Shown: positions 10,097-20,673, counted from the stretch's first letter. The stretch is 64,000 nt of DNA from Nitrosarchaeum sp. (GCA_021414365.1 JAIOOR010000013.1:145929-209928); one strand, 5' to 3'. Translations and numbers: made by a program. The notes: generated from the letters alone by a model not told the origin.

Positions 10097-10359
10097 TTTT
10101 TTCTTCTCCTAAATTTTTGTGTATTAGCAGGAGAATAATCATACGCGAAAACACTTTTGCCTATGTATTTTTTGATGTTATTTGTTAACGGAGTTGCTGA
10201 CGCAAACGGTCTTTTTATTGGACCAATTAGTTCCATTACTTTAGCAACTTTAGTTCCTGTCTCGTCACAGAGTATCTGCCCTTCATCTAACTTTCCAGTT
10301 AGTTGAATGATCACTCTGCCGCTACCGGCTAAGTGCATTATTTCACCTACCTCCTGCAA
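10093..10359 (-). CDS. H/ACA RNP protein Gar1-like
   Basis: Small beta-barrel protein: GSGRVIIQL..DEGQILCDETGTKVAKVMELIGPIKRPFAS; ATG overlaps tfb. Confidence 0.8.
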   Translation of the reverse strand: MQEVGEIMHLAGSGRVIIQLTGKLDEGQILCDETGTKVAKVMELIGPIKRPFASATPLTNNIKKYIGKSVFAYDYSPANTQKFRRRKK

Positions 10360-10433
10360 TTAGAAATAATAAATAACATATTCTTATCATAGACTTCTGT
10401 CAACTTTACTTTAGCTAAGAGCTAGATTTGATT

Positions 10434-10733
10434 TTATTTTGTTTGCTTGGCTCTTTTCGATACTAATTTTTCAGAAATTTTGTTAAGAATTTTTATCTTA
10501 GTGGATCCTTTTGGCAACACTATGTAGCCTGACCTGACGTATGGTCTTTTTGGAAATCTCACTTTTTCATCCGTCTCTGTGATTTCAAATCCTGCAGCCT
10601 GTGTAGCTTCTGTTAATTCTTTTAATGAAGGATCAAAAACACATTTTTCTTTTTCTAATTTTCTTCCTTTTGCTCTAGGCAATGTCTTGTTAAAATAATC
10701 CAGCCAGATTACGATGTGCTCGTAATCTTTCAT
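10434..10733 (-). CDS. srp19: Signal recognition particle 19 kDa protein
   Basis: IWLDYFNKTLPRAKGRKL motif. Confidence 0.9.
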   Translation of the reverse strand: MKDYEHIVIWLDYFNKTLPRAKGRKLEKEKCVFDPSLKELTEATQAAGFEITETDEKVRFPKRPYVRSGYIVLPKGSTKIKILNKISEKLVSKRAKQTK

Positions 10734-10737
10734 TTAA

Positions 10738-11118
10738 TCACTTTATTAAAACTGCGCTAACTGTACCTGATTGTCCTGGTTTAGAAACAACTTTGCATTT
10801 ACCTGCCTCCGTTTCTAGTATGGCACCTTTTGTAATGATGCCTCTTCTTTGATAATCGTTGTTTGTAGCATTTTCTAATACTTTGAGAATTTTCATTTTC
10901 TTTACTTTAGAATCACCTGTAGATACATTGACAAAATCAATTGTTTTCAAAGCTGTTTTTTTATTATTTCCTCTTACTCTTCTTGTAATTGTGACTTGAG
11001 CTCCAACAACTGGTTCATTTGGATATCTGTCAATTTCATATTTTCTTCTAATTCTTGCAGGATGTCTTCTTCCACCTGTAATCTTACTTGTTGCAAGATT
11101 TTCTACTGATTTTCTCAC
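10738..11118 (-). CDS. rps8e: Ribosomal protein S8e
   Basis: KITGGRRHPARIRRKYEIDRYPNEP. Confidence 0.95.
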   Translation of the reverse strand: MRKSVENLATSKITGGRRHPARIRRKYEIDRYPNEPVVGAQVTITRRVRGNNKKTALKTIDFVNVSTGDSKVKKMKILKVLENATNNDYQRRGIITKGAILETEAGKCKVVSKPGQSGTVSAVLIK

Positions 11119-11178
11119 GAATGTTATTTTAACTACTCTAATTTATACAAAACGCAAAAAATTAGGCTTAAAAATTAT

Positions 11179-11754
11179 TTAGTTCAGCTTAGTAATAATT
11201 TCAGGTGGTTGGGTTGACTCTGACATCTTTGCTGTCTTTCTTACTTTGGAAAACAATCTCTGTTTGAGATTTTCCACATCTCCTTGTATTCCAAAGTACT
11301 TTTGGAATTTTTCAGTTGTATTGTAAATTTTTAATCTGCCGACATTTTGATGAGTGATAAAATCTAATTGTCTTAATTCTTTAAGATGCTCGTATACTCC
11401 AGAACCTCTTGTTTCTACAAGTTGTTTTGATGAAATTGGTTGCATGTATGCAATGTATGATAATGTCTTCAAAGTTGCATTTGGAAGAATCGGTTTTGAT
11501 GCATATCTTTTGATAGTTGAGCTATATTCTGGTTTTAATTGAAATACGTAAGATCCATCTGGAAGAGTCACTACTTCAAGTGCTTTGAATGATGACTTGG
11601 TCTTTTTCATAATTTCTGCAAGTAATTCATAGGTCTTTGTTCGTGATTCCGTGCCTGAGGCTCTGATCAATTCCTCTATTTTTAAAGGTCTACCTGCAGA
11701 ATATAGGGCAGCTTCGATTCTTGCAGTTGATTCATCATTATCTGTTTTTGTCAA
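11179..11754 (-). CDS. scpB: Segregation and condensation protein ScpB
   Basis: ARIEAALYSAGRPLKIEEL; next to ScpA. Confidence 0.88.
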   Translation of the reverse strand: MTKTDNDESTARIEAALYSAGRPLKIEELIRASGTESRTKTYELLAEIMKKTKSSFKALEVVTLPDGSYVFQLKPEYSSTIKRYASKPILPNATLKTLSYIAYMQPISSKQLVETRGSGVYEHLKELRQLDFITHQNVGRLKIYNTTEKFQKYFGIQGDVENLKQRLFSKVRKTAKMSESTQPPEIITKLN

Positions 11755-11808
11755 TTATCTCTTTTTTCCTGTGAAATATACTTAAAGAAATGCTTTCTTC
11801 ATTTTTGA

Positions 11809-12483
11809 TCAGATTGTTAACTTCTCTTTTATCAAAATAATTTTGATATCCTCTTCTACTTGTTCTAGATCTACTTTTTCATCTCTTGCTAAAAATAATA
11901 TTGCAAAAAAGCATCTGATTGAATCTATTTGGTCCAGATCTTTAATAATTTCTTGAAGCATACCGTATCCGGCATCTGAAATTTTTCTAATAATCAAATC
12001 CTCATATTTTCCAATAATGTTCTCAAGTGAAATAAAATATTCTTGAAAATCTGGGGCTTCAATTGGTTCTATCTCTAACTTGTTTTTTCTGGATTGTGGA
12101 TTGGCTATGGTTCCAATTAAATTCTGTAACAATCCTAACAAATCATCTAGTGAAACAGGATAAGTTGATTCATGTCTGTATGGTATGTCGATTAACTCAA
12201 TGTCTACATCAATTCTTTGTCTGTTTGGTTTTTTTTCCATTGCAGCACGTTGTAATGCAAAAATGCTTTCCACCTTCATTCTGTAAATCAATGATGATGA
12301 CAATGCTGCCATTCCTGCGACTCTTAGATCTTTTTTCCCACTTTTCTCAAGAATTTTTATTAATAAATTGAGAATTTGGATAAGATCTATATCCCATATG
12401 TCTTTTTTGGCAACTGAAGTTGGATTAAATAGAATGTTTACCGGTGCTTGCGAAATACTATCAGGAGCTTGTTCTTCACTCAC
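11809..12483 (-). CDS. scpA: Segregation and condensation protein ScpA
   Basis: IWDIDLIQILNLLIKILEKSGKKDLRVAGMAALSSSLIYRMKVESIFALQ, kleisin-like. Confidence 0.85.
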   Translation of the reverse strand: MSEEQAPDSISQAPVNILFNPTSVAKKDIWDIDLIQILNLLIKILEKSGKKDLRVAGMAALSSSLIYRMKVESIFALQRAAMEKKPNRQRIDVDIELIDIPYRHESTYPVSLDDLLGLLQNLIGTIANPQSRKNKLEIEPIEAPDFQEYFISLENIIGKYEDLIIRKISDAGYGMLQEIIKDLDQIDSIRCFFAILFLARDEKVDLEQVEEDIKIILIKEKLTI

Positions 12484-12555
12484 AGATTAAATCTACTTTT
12501 TATTCAATAATATCTAAGGGCTCTATTTTTTTCTCATATCCAGTCAACTCTTATA

Positions 12556-13632
12556 TTGTTAATATTGAATTGTCAATTTATGAAATCAGCTAGGATTACT
12601 GGTCCTAACGAACCGATAAAAATTGTAGAAATGGAGACTCCACATCCTAAAGGTAATCAGGTTTTAGTTAAAGTCAAAGCAGTAGGTGTTTGTCATAGTG
12701 ATTTGCATCTTTGGGAGGGTGGATATGATTTAGGTGACGGCAAATTCATGAAAGTCACTGACAGAGGAGTCAAATACCCTGTTACTCCTGGACATGAAAT
12801 TGTAGGTACTATTGCAGAATTGGGAGATAGTGTTAAAGGTGTTTTAAAAGGTGATCAAGTTTTAGTTTATCCTTGGATAGGATGCGGTGAATGTCCTGCT
12901 TGTAAAGTTGGAAATGAAAACTTATGTGATACCCCAAAATCTCTCGGTGTTTTCCAAGACGGTGGTTATTCTGAATATTCTCTTGTTCCACATTTCAAAT
13001 ATTTAGCAAAATTAGATGGTGTTGATCCAGAATCTGCTACTTCATTAGCTTGCTCTGGACTCACAGCTTATTCTGCAATCAAAAAATCAAATCAAAACTC
13101 TCCAGAATTTCTTGTTATAATTGGTGCAGGTGGTCTTGGTTTGATGGGTGTACAAATTGCAAAATCTATTACCAAATCTAAAATAATCTGTGTTGATCTT
13201 GATGATCAAAAATTGGAAATAGCAAAAGAAATGGGTGCTGACTATGTAATGAATTCAAAAGATCCTGAAACAACTCAGAAAATTATTTCAGTTTGTAATG
13301 GTAAAGGAGCAGACAGCGTTGTTGATTTTGTTAATGCACCACCCACTGCAAAAATGGGATTAGCTGTTTTAAGAAAAAGAGGAAATCTTGTCTTGGTTGG
13401 TTTGTTCGGAGGTTCTATGGAGTTATCTTTGGTAACAATTCCTCTCAAATCTATTGTTATTCAAGGTGCATACACTGGAAATTATCATGATATGGTGGAA
13501 TTGTTGGATCTTGCTAGAAAAGGTACAATCAATCCAATGATTTCAAAAAGATACTCTCTTGATGGCGCAAATTCTGCCTTGGAGGATCTTAAAGCACGAA
13601 AAATTGTTGGCCGTGCTGTAATTAACCCATAG
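12556..13632 (+). CDS. Zinc-dependent alcohol dehydrogenase
   Basis: GVCHSDLHLWEG, PGHEIVGTI, CGECPACKVGNENLC, GAGGLGLMGVQ. Confidence 0.93.
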   Translation: MLILNCQFMKSARITGPNEPIKIVEMETPHPKGNQVLVKVKAVGVCHSDLHLWEGGYDLGDGKFMKVTDRGVKYPVTPGHEIVGTIAELGDSVKGVLKGDQVLVYPWIGCGECPACKVGNENLCDTPKSLGVFQDGGYSEYSLVPHFKYLAKLDGVDPESATSLACSGLTAYSAIKKSNQNSPEFLVIIGAGGLGLMGVQIAKSITKSKIICVDLDDQKLEIAKEMGADYVMNSKDPETTQKIISVCNGKGADSVVDFVNAPPTAKMGLAVLRKRGNLVLVGLFGGSMELSLVTIPLKSIVIQGAYTGNYHDMVELLDLARKGTINPMISKRYSLDGANSALEDLKARKIVGRAVINP

Positions 13633-13684
13633 TTGCAAATTTCAACTACAAAATGTTATAAAATAAAAAATTGTACTATCTATA

Positions 13685-14434
13685 TTGGATTTAAAGACTA
13701 GTTGCGAGGTAGCACTTACACATCTGAAAAACAAACAATTCATCACCGCTCATAACTTGTTTCTTAATCAAGCAGAATCTGTAAAAAAAACTGATCAACT
13801 AAAATCTTCTCTTTTGTACATGCTTGCATCTGAATGCAAATCTAGACAAGGGAAAGAATCTAAAGATGAAATTGCACAAGCTGCTGAACTTTTTTTAGAC
13901 TATTCTAAAAGTAAAAACTCAAAAAATATTCGTGGGGCATTACTTTGTGCATCGAAATGTTTTTTGAATCTTGGTGAATTTGATAAAGCAAAAACTTCCT
14001 ATCAAAAAGCAAAAACAATCTTCTCTTCTACTGTTGAAAATTATAGACCCATAGTTATCATAGATGACAGCAAAGCTATAGCAATGAAACTCCAATCATT
14101 TGTAGAAAAATTAGGATATCGTGAAATCTTTATTTTTGCAAATGGTAAAACTGGTCTTACGGGATGTGAAGAATTATTTTCTGAGAATAAACAGCCTATT
14201 GTATTTTTAGACATGGATCTTCCAGATTTTGATGGCGACGTGATTTCCACAAAATTATTAAACAAAAAAACAGATTTACAAATTATTATTATTACCGCAG
14301 ATGAAAAAACTACAAGACGAGTAAATAAGACGATTAGTTCTGGAGTTATTGCGTTTATTCAAAAACCATTCACCCTTGATGAAATAAAAAAGGCAGTTGA
14401 TATTGCCGAATCTGAATATTCTTTATTACAATAA
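13685..14434 (+). CDS. N-terminal helical-repeat (TPR-like) protein with C-terminal response regulator receiver domain
   Basis: VIIDDSKAIAMKL...FLDMDLPDFDG...IQKPF receiver motifs; TTG start. Confidence 0.85.
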   Translation: MDLKTSCEVALTHLKNKQFITAHNLFLNQAESVKKTDQLKSSLLYMLASECKSRQGKESKDEIAQAAELFLDYSKSKNSKNIRGALLCASKCFLNLGEFDKAKTSYQKAKTIFSSTVENYRPIVIIDDSKAIAMKLQSFVEKLGYREIFIFANGKTGLTGCEELFSENKQPIVFLDMDLPDFDGDVISTKLLNKKTDLQIIIITADEKTTRRVNKTISSGVIAFIQKPFTLDEIKKAVDIAESEYSLLQ

Positions 14435-14926
14435 TAATAACGACATATTCAAAATATTTACATTTTTGATATCTATCTCATTAATTCTATAATCTGTTAA
14501 CTCATCTGAAAATTTCTCTACTATTTTTTGCGCCGTGTTTGTTTTTGCTGAATCTATTTGAATAATTATGAGCATATTCCACTCTCCTTCTATATTTGAA
14601 ATGAGTAGATAATTATCTAATTTTAGTACAAATTCTTTAATTGAGTTTTTTACCATCTCCAATGATTTTGATGGTTTTATTTTCATCAGTATTGCTTGAT
14701 ATTCATTAATTCCTGAAACATCTGTCAGGACAGCTTTGTATCCTTTGATGATTCCGCTTTTTTCGAGCCTTTCTATTCTTTTTCTAATCGTTCTATCTGA
14801 TACGTCATGACCTGACTTTTTTAGTTCAGATGCAATCTCTTTTGATGGAGTTCTTGCATTATTGTTAAGAATTTCTATAATTTTTTGATCAACTTTGTCC
14901 AAATTTGACCATGCATCTTCACTCAT
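14426..14926 (-). CDS. Lrp/AsnC family transcriptional regulator
   Basis: LDKVDQKIIEILNNNARTPSKEIASEL HTH and AsnC ligand domain. Confidence 0.9.
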   Translation of the reverse strand: MSEDAWSNLDKVDQKIIEILNNNARTPSKEIASELKKSGHDVSDRTIRKRIERLEKSGIIKGYKAVLTDVSGINEYQAILMKIKPSKSLEMVKNSIKEFVLKLDNYLLISNIEGEWNMLIIIQIDSAKTNTAQKIVEKFSDELTDYRINEIDIKNVNILNMSLLLL

Positions 14927-14987
14927 AGCATGACTAAGTTTTACATGCTTTTGAATTTTTGCCTAAAACGTGTGTACAAAAGTATGA

Positions 14988-15551
14988 TTAATTATCCTCT
15001 AAAACCCAACCTGTTTCTATTTGGTCTTTGTCTGATTCTTCTCCTATGCCGGTAGCATATCTCCATATGAAAGTGGCATTTGTAGTCATCTTTGTTTTTA
15101 TTTTTAGAAGTGATTCTATCTCAGAGTTTAAATTTTGCTCAGCAGATCCATGCTCTTTACAAAACTTGCATTTCTGATCTAGTGTAATCGGTCTTGATTC
15201 TATTAATGGATAAGTCATACACGCTAAAGGTCGTTTATCATATATCATACAAGGAAATCCACCATGGGGAGATCTTGATGTGGTCTTTGTATCTAAAAAG
15301 GGACATGTGTTGCCATTTTTTTCCATCCCCATTAGTTGGTATGCTAATATTTTTGTCGGGTTGGACTTTTCTTCTGATATGCCAATTCTTGGTAAAATTG
15401 TTATTTTTAATCCATTTATTTTTGCCAGTTTTTCTATCCTTTCTTTTTCTTCAGGTAGTAGTAAAACTCCAATCTTTCCAAATTTTTTAGATGGGTAATA
15501 CTCTCTTTCAATACAACACTGCGAACAATCTGGCACACACTTAAACTCCAC
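14988..15551 (-). CDS. YkgJ-type cysteine cluster protein
   Basis: CVPDCSQCC...C.FL...CMIYDKRPLACMTYPL...CKFC. Confidence 0.82.
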   Translation of the reverse strand: MEFKCVPDCSQCCIEREYYPSKKFGKIGVLLLPEEKERIEKLAKINGLKITILPRIGISEEKSNPTKILAYQLMGMEKNGNTCPFLDTKTTSRSPHGGFPCMIYDKRPLACMTYPLIESRPITLDQKCKFCKEHGSAEQNLNSEIESLLKIKTKMTTNATFIWRYATGIGEESDKDQIETGWVLEDN

Positions 15552-15642
15552 AAATTGTTTTTATCATCTATAAATAAAATTCATTGGAAGCATATTTTTT
15601 TGAAAATTTTTATATTTTTATTTCAATAATCCCCACAGTTAT

Positions 15643-15978
15643 ATGCTCATAACTGTATTGAATGATATGGGCAAGCGTCAAGTTAAAAATGAAAGCGATT
15701 TAAAAGAAATACATTTGCCAGAAGGAGTAGAACTTTTTGGTAGGGTCCTTAAAATGCTTGGTGGCGAAAACGTCATGGTAAAATGTACTGATGGCATTAC
15801 TCGAAGAGGTAGAATTAGAGGAAAACTAAAGCGTAGAGTGTGGATTCGTGATAATGATATAGTGATAATTGCACCATGGGATTTTAAAGAAAATGAACGA
15901 GGTGATATTATTTGGAGATTCACTTTGCCTCAAGTAGAGTGGTTAAAAGACAATAATCACATTCCAAAAGATTTCTAA
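15643..15978 (+). CDS. Translation initiation factor aIF-1A
   Basis: EGVELFGRVLKMLGGENVMVKCTDGITRRGRIRGKLKRRVWIR; start may be the ATG at 15667. Confidence 0.95.
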   Translation: MLITVLNDMGKRQVKNESDLKEIHLPEGVELFGRVLKMLGGENVMVKCTDGITRRGRIRGKLKRRVWIRDNDIVIIAPWDFKENERGDIIWRFTLPQVEWLKDNNHIPKDF

Positions 15979-16083
15979 GTTTATTTAATTAATATCGCGT
16001 ATTTTGTTTACGTCTGATTATCTTGTATCTGAACTATTTTGATAACTTATCTTAATATACGGAATAATTCTTATAATTATTAA

Positions 16084-16275
16084 ATGGAACAAGGCACAGT
16101 AAAGTGGTTCAACCGCACAAAAGGCTTTGGTTTTATCGAAAGAGAATCTGGTGACGATCTATTCGTTCACAAATCAGATGTTGATGGATTCATCAATGAA
16201 GGCGATAAAGTCGAGTTTGAAGTCGGTCAAGGTCAAAAAGGACCAGCTGCTCAAAAAGTCAAAAAAACAGCATAG
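16084..16275 (+). CDS. Cold shock domain protein (CspA family)
   Basis: [30 protein letters not shown]. Confidence 0.97.
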   Translation: MEQGTVKWFNRTKGFGFIERESGDDLFVHKSDVDGFINEGDKVEFEVGQGQKGPAAQKVKKTA

Positions 16276-16370
16276 ACAATAGATCTTTTTATTAATTTAA
16301 GAGTTCATCATTGTTTTCTTAAATTATCTATTATTTTTATTATTTTTAATTATTTTAGAAAAAGTTGTGG

Positions 16371-16494
16371 TCCCAAGCGACGGAGTTGAACCATCGACAA
16401 CCCGGTTTCTGTATGCCTGATATGCTGTTATTTGGTCAGCCATCTTAAGCCAACAACTACAGCCGGGAGCTCTACCAGGCTGAGCTAGCTTGGG
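16371..16494 (-). tRNA. tRNA-Tyr (GTA) with a 50-nt intron after position 37; CCA is encoded at 16370-16368
   Basis: Acceptor CCCAAGC/GCTTGGG, D stem GCTC/GAGC, anticodon stem CCCGG/CCGGG with GTA, T arm GATGG-TTCAACT-CCGTC; intron TTGTTGGC...ACAGAA between G37 and A38. Confidence 0.93.
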
Positions 16495-16604
16495 ACAAAA
16501 AAACGAAGCGTTCTAGTATTAAAAAACTATCGAAGACGATAATTTAGCACAAGATCGTCTTATTTTCTATACGCATAAATACCAAGTTTCAAGGAAATTA
16601 TTGA

Positions 16605-17216
16605 GTGTTAAAGCAAGAATTATCTTATTTTGGTTATGTTTGTGCCCCATATCTACACAATCATGAATCTGTTCAATTAAAAGACTCTTGGATGGCTTCA
16701 GAAAACATTGAATCACTATATTTTGTAACTGGAACATTTTCTAATGAAAGCAAGTCCTATTTTTCTGATTCATCTAATCATTATATTTTAGGAAAATTCA
16801 AAGACAGCAAATACATCAATGACGAACTAACCAAATACAATCAAAAAAAAATATCTTTTGTTTTCAATGTTGGGGATGAATTATTTCAAAGAGAAGTACA
16901 TGGAGAAACAAATTTCATTACTGTTTATTATTTAGAATATGGAGAATCTCAAGAAGATTTACAACAGGTTGCAGACATTTTGTTGAAACGAGAAAAAATT
17001 GCTATTGGTGGATTGGGTAATATGACTACATTTTGTACAGTACCTTCAAAATTTACTTTTCCATACTCTGAAAATATTGTGATAATTGAGGTGGCTAGTG
17101 AAAAGGGTCACCAAAGTGTAAAGAAATACTGTGATCAAACTAAACGTGATGTGAATCGAAAAGGATTGACAATGACTAATTTAGTGAGTCTTTCTATTCT
17201 TGAAAAACTAAAGTAG
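16605..17216 (+). CDS. Conserved-looking hypothetical protein
   Basis: Long ORF with protein-like composition; no family recognised. Confidence 0.65.
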   Translation: MLKQELSYFGYVCAPYLHNHESVQLKDSWMASENIESLYFVTGTFSNESKSYFSDSSNHYILGKFKDSKYINDELTKYNQKKISFVFNVGDELFQREVHGETNFITVYYLEYGESQEDLQQVADILLKREKIAIGGLGNMTTFCTVPSKFTFPYSENIVIIEVASEKGHQSVKKYCDQTKRDVNRKGLTMTNLVSLSILEKLK

Positions 17217-17250
17217 AAAAGTTAAATATTCGACTAAAACCTGCTTCTTC

Positions 17251-17661
17251 ATGAGTAAACCCGCAGATCTTGGTTCATTAAAAATTGGTTCTTACATTCT
17301 ATTACCCGTATCTGATCAACCCGATGGCGAGCCATGTAGAATTGTAGAGTATGATACATCAAAACCTGGAAAACACGGTGCAGCAAAAGCAAGGATTGTA
17401 GGAGTCGGCGTATTTGATGGCCAAAAAAGACCTCACGTAGGACCTGTAAGTATGCAAGTACACATTCCACTAATTGACAAGAGAACTGGTCAGGTTATCT
17501 CTATTATTGGTGATACTATCCAAATTATGGATTCAGAAACTTTTGAAACTATCGATGTCACTTTAATCGATGAAGAAATTAATGGTACTGTAGCAAATGG
17601 CCAAAATGTTGAATATTGGAATGTTATGGGCCGAATTAAAATAATGCGTATTAAAAGCTAA
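17251..17661 (+). CDS. Translation initiation factor aIF-5A
   Basis: PCRIVEYDTSKPGKHGAAKARIVGVGVFDGQKR (hypusination-site region). Confidence 0.96.
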   Translation: MSKPADLGSLKIGSYILLPVSDQPDGEPCRIVEYDTSKPGKHGAAKARIVGVGVFDGQKRPHVGPVSMQVHIPLIDKRTGQVISIIGDTIQIMDSETFETIDVTLIDEEINGTVANGQNVEYWNVMGRIKIMRIKS

Positions 17662-17670
17662 ATCCGATTA

Positions 17671-18513
17671 TTAGCCTGAGAATTCTATTCTATCTGATTG
17701 TAATGCCATGCAAACATCCCATGGTGTAACCACATGATTTTGGAAAATGATGTAAGGATGTACCATTCCATACATAATTTTAGAAATCTCTACTAAATTC
17801 ACATCTTTTGAAATATTTTTAGCCTCTTCTAGATTAAATGATTCTGCAACTCTTTGTTCTAAAAATTTTACATTTCTTAAAAAATCAAACTTCTGTGCTA
17901 TCATTTGAATAATCAAACGATCACTGATGAACAAATTTGTATTTCTTAATACTATTTTTCGAGTATTGTTTTGAAGCATTAGGTTAATGATGTCTCTGAT
18001 TGTATCATTGCGATTAAATGTGATGATTTCTTTTTTAGGTAATTCTGAAATTGTCAAATCTGTTACACAGTTAGCACCAATTTCAAGTAATTTTCTTCCA
18101 GATATTGCAGAATATCCTCCTAGATTATTTGGAATTATGGAAAATGCTCTTCTGGTTTGCTTCCATTTTTCAAGTAGTTCTGATAGTTTGGTTTTTTCAG
18201 AGAGAATTATGATATTTTTATCTGTCACTTGCTCTACCGTGATTTTATCAAAAAAATCCGATGTTGGATTTTCAAAAATATTTATAATTACTTCTTTTCC
18301 TCCGATCACTCCTATTGGTTTTTCATCTTCTTCAGTTACAACAAGAGAATCTGTAAATGATTCCAAATAATGCATTAACATACATGTGGCTGTCCACATT
18401 TTGTTTTCTTTTCTGATACTTACAGCAGGTGTCGTTCTCAAAGAAAGAGGTAATAATTCAATTAGAGTTTGATTGTAAATTGGCAATACCTCACCAGTAT
18501 TAAAAAGGTACAA
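17671..18513 (-). CDS. CBS-domain protein
   Basis: Repeated CBS-like patterns (SLVVTEEDEKPIGVIGGKEV; NDTIRDIINLMLQNNTRKIVL). Confidence 0.75.
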   Translation of the reverse strand: MYLFNTGEVLPIYNQTLIELLPLSLRTTPAVSIRKENKMWTATCMLMHYLESFTDSLVVTEEDEKPIGVIGGKEVIINIFENPTSDFFDKITVEQVTDKNIIILSEKTKLSELLEKWKQTRRAFSIIPNNLGGYSAISGRKLLEIGANCVTDLTISELPKKEIITFNRNDTIRDIINLMLQNNTRKIVLRNTNLFISDRLIIQMIAQKFDFLRNVKFLEQRVAESFNLEEAKNISKDVNLVEISKIMYGMVHPYIIFQNHVVTPWDVCMALQSDRIEFSG

Positions 18514-18591
18514 AAGTTTATCTGAAAACGATTATCTATTTTTGAATTACTATCTCTGAATAGACTATATTTTCTCATGAATGCTCAGTAG

Positions 18592-18828
18592 TCAAAGTCT
18601 TACTTTGACGTGCATTCCTTTTCCATGTTGACAAAGATCTCGATTGATTTCTAAAATAATCCATTTTTTACCACAAAGTGTTATTTCTGAAGATTCATTT
18701 TCCAATTCATCGTGTAATTGGGCTGGTAGATCCGTGAAATTCTTGAACTTTTCAATGGTTCTCTCTTTTTCATTATCCCAAGTGGTAAATTCGATAACCG
18801 TGGCTAAATAGAAGCTCTCATGTGTCAA
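18592..18828 (-). CDS. Hypothetical protein
   Basis: Short ORF, no family recognised. Confidence 0.5.
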   Translation of the reverse strand: MTHESFYLATVIEFTTWDNEKERTIEKFKNFTDLPAQLHDELENESSEITLCGKKWIILEINRDLCQHGKGMHVKVRL

Positions 18829-18982
18829 TTTACTCTAAAATATATCTTGAATTTTATATATTTGAGTGCCTACTATTTCATCACACAATTAAAAGTATTT
18901 CATGTCTCTACCATTTCATAAATCTGTGATTCTAAGAACTATTTCTATGCGTACTAAAATAAAAACAGAAAAAATGTTTTGA

Positions 18983-19171
18983 CTAGTCTAGTTTTGCTTT
19001 GATTTTTTTGATTTGTCTCATTTCTTCATTGAGATGACTTTTGAGGAGTCTCTCATGTTCTTTTTTATGAGTACTGTATGCTTTGTTTAAGCTTTGTCTT
19101 GTTTTTGCTTTTTTTAGTGCATCTGCGAATTTTTTATGTATTGAATTCACTTGAGCAGTGTAATTTACCAT
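18983..19171 (-). CDS. Small basic helical protein
   Basis: 62-aa ORF, K-rich, isolated in an intergenic region. Confidence 0.55.
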   Translation of the reverse strand: MVNYTAQVNSIHKKFADALKKAKTRQSLNKAYSTHKKEHERLLKSHLNEEMRQIKKIKAKLD

Positions 19172-19359
19172 AAATTATCTAATATGGCACAGTACATTAA
19201 TGTTGGTTCTCATATTGTTTATTTCAAAATACACTTATTCTTGTAATTATTTTGTATGTTTCTAAAGCAATTTCATATATTCATTGGAATGATGGATTTA
19301 ATAGAATTATTTGTATTAACTAGTAATTCTTAGACTTTCGTTTTTTGATTTAATATTAC

Positions 19360-20673
19360 TTAAATTGTCTTTTTTATTTGCTCAAAGAATCGTTCGATCA
19401 TTCTAATTCCTGCAACTATTTTTGGGGCATTGATTTTTACAAACTTTTCTCTCTCTGAGAGTATTTTTGGTTTTTGATTTTGATAGTTTTCATAAACTTT
19501 GGAACCATTGTAATCTACATATGCAATTCTTGCACTATAATCCGTTCTTTCTAAAACTAGACTATCTCCACCAACTATGGCAGTATGATATGGGTGAACA
19601 ATTAGTGCTTCTGATAATTTTTGTGATGTTGTAATTTTAGCAGTTTGTAGGTCCATTGCATAGTAATTAAAATCTGCCAAAAGATAAAATGTTGCTTCAG
19701 GCTTTGTGACTTTAACACCTTCAATTTCTGATAACTTATTGTATGTGTACTCTCCCATTATCTCATGAATGTTTCTCGTAATTGTAAAATATTCATTCAT
19801 TTCATCGCTAATCTCAAATCCTGAAATTGCTGCATTTTGAATTGGTGTGGAAACTGCAGTGTATTCTGTCGCAAGTATTTTTTTAAACTGCATCTGAAGA
19901 TCTAATGCGTTTTGTGGAAATATGACATATCCCAATCTGTAACCTCCTGCAGCATGAGACTTTGATAATCCGTTTGTTACAAAAGTTCCTTCTGGGTAAA
20001 TCTTTCCCATGCTTACAAACTTTGAAAAATCATATGTTGTTTGAGCATAGATTTCATCAGATATTATTATGATGTTTTGTTCTCTACAAACATCTGCAAT
20101 TTCTTCTAATTCTAATCTATCATATAGTAATCCTGTTGGGTTGTGAGGGTTGTTTAAAATTAATATCTTTTGTCTATCGTGCAATCTTAAGGCAAGTTTT
20201 CTAAGATCATCTGGCGAAATTTTTCTGTTTATCGCAGTTGGCAACATGTGATAATTTTTTTTCAATAATCTAATTTGAGGAAGATATCCAAGCCAAGCAG
20301 GAGTGGGCAAAATTACTGTTCCATGCAAAATTTCAAGCAAATTAAAAATCAGCTCCTTTGTGCCAGGGCCAACATAAATTCTCTGAGGATCAATGTCGAT
20401 TTCAAAATAATGTTTGTTGTATTTTGATATCGCATTTCTTAATTCTGGTATTCCTTGAACTGATGCATATGTCCCTTTACTGGCATTACTTACTAATGCA
20501 TTTTGAACAAGTTTAGGAACTGGAAATGGGGATTGACCAAATGCAAATCCGTAGAATCCAAAACCGCACTCTGGATGAGGACAATCAGAATGAAATTCTT
20601 GTAAAAATGTGTTTAATTTCAGATTCTCAGGCAATTCTATATCTTGTACTTGCTGATCAACAATGAATTCCAC
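19360..20673 (-). CDS. PLP-dependent aminotransferase class I/II
   Basis: NNPHNPTGLLYD, ISDEIYAQTTYD, TNGLSKSHAAGGYRLGY. Confidence 0.93.
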   Translation of the reverse strand: MEFIVDQQVQDIELPENLKLNTFLQEFHSDCPHPECGFGFYGFAFGQSPFPVPKLVQNALVSNASKGTYASVQGIPELRNAISKYNKHYFEIDIDPQRIYVGPGTKELIFNLLEILHGTVILPTPAWLGYLPQIRLLKKNYHMLPTAINRKISPDDLRKLALRLHDRQKILILNNPHNPTGLLYDRLELEEIADVCREQNIIIISDEIYAQTTYDFSKFVSMGKIYPEGTFVTNGLSKSHAAGGYRLGYVIFPQNALDLQMQFKKILATEYTAVSTPIQNAAISGFEISDEMNEYFTITRNIHEIMGEYTYNKLSEIEGVKVTKPEATFYLLADFNYYAMDLQTAKITTSQKLSEALIVHPYHTAIVGGDSLVLERTDYSARIAYVDYNGSKVYENYQNQKPKILSEREKFVKINAPKIVAGIRMIERFFEQIKKTI

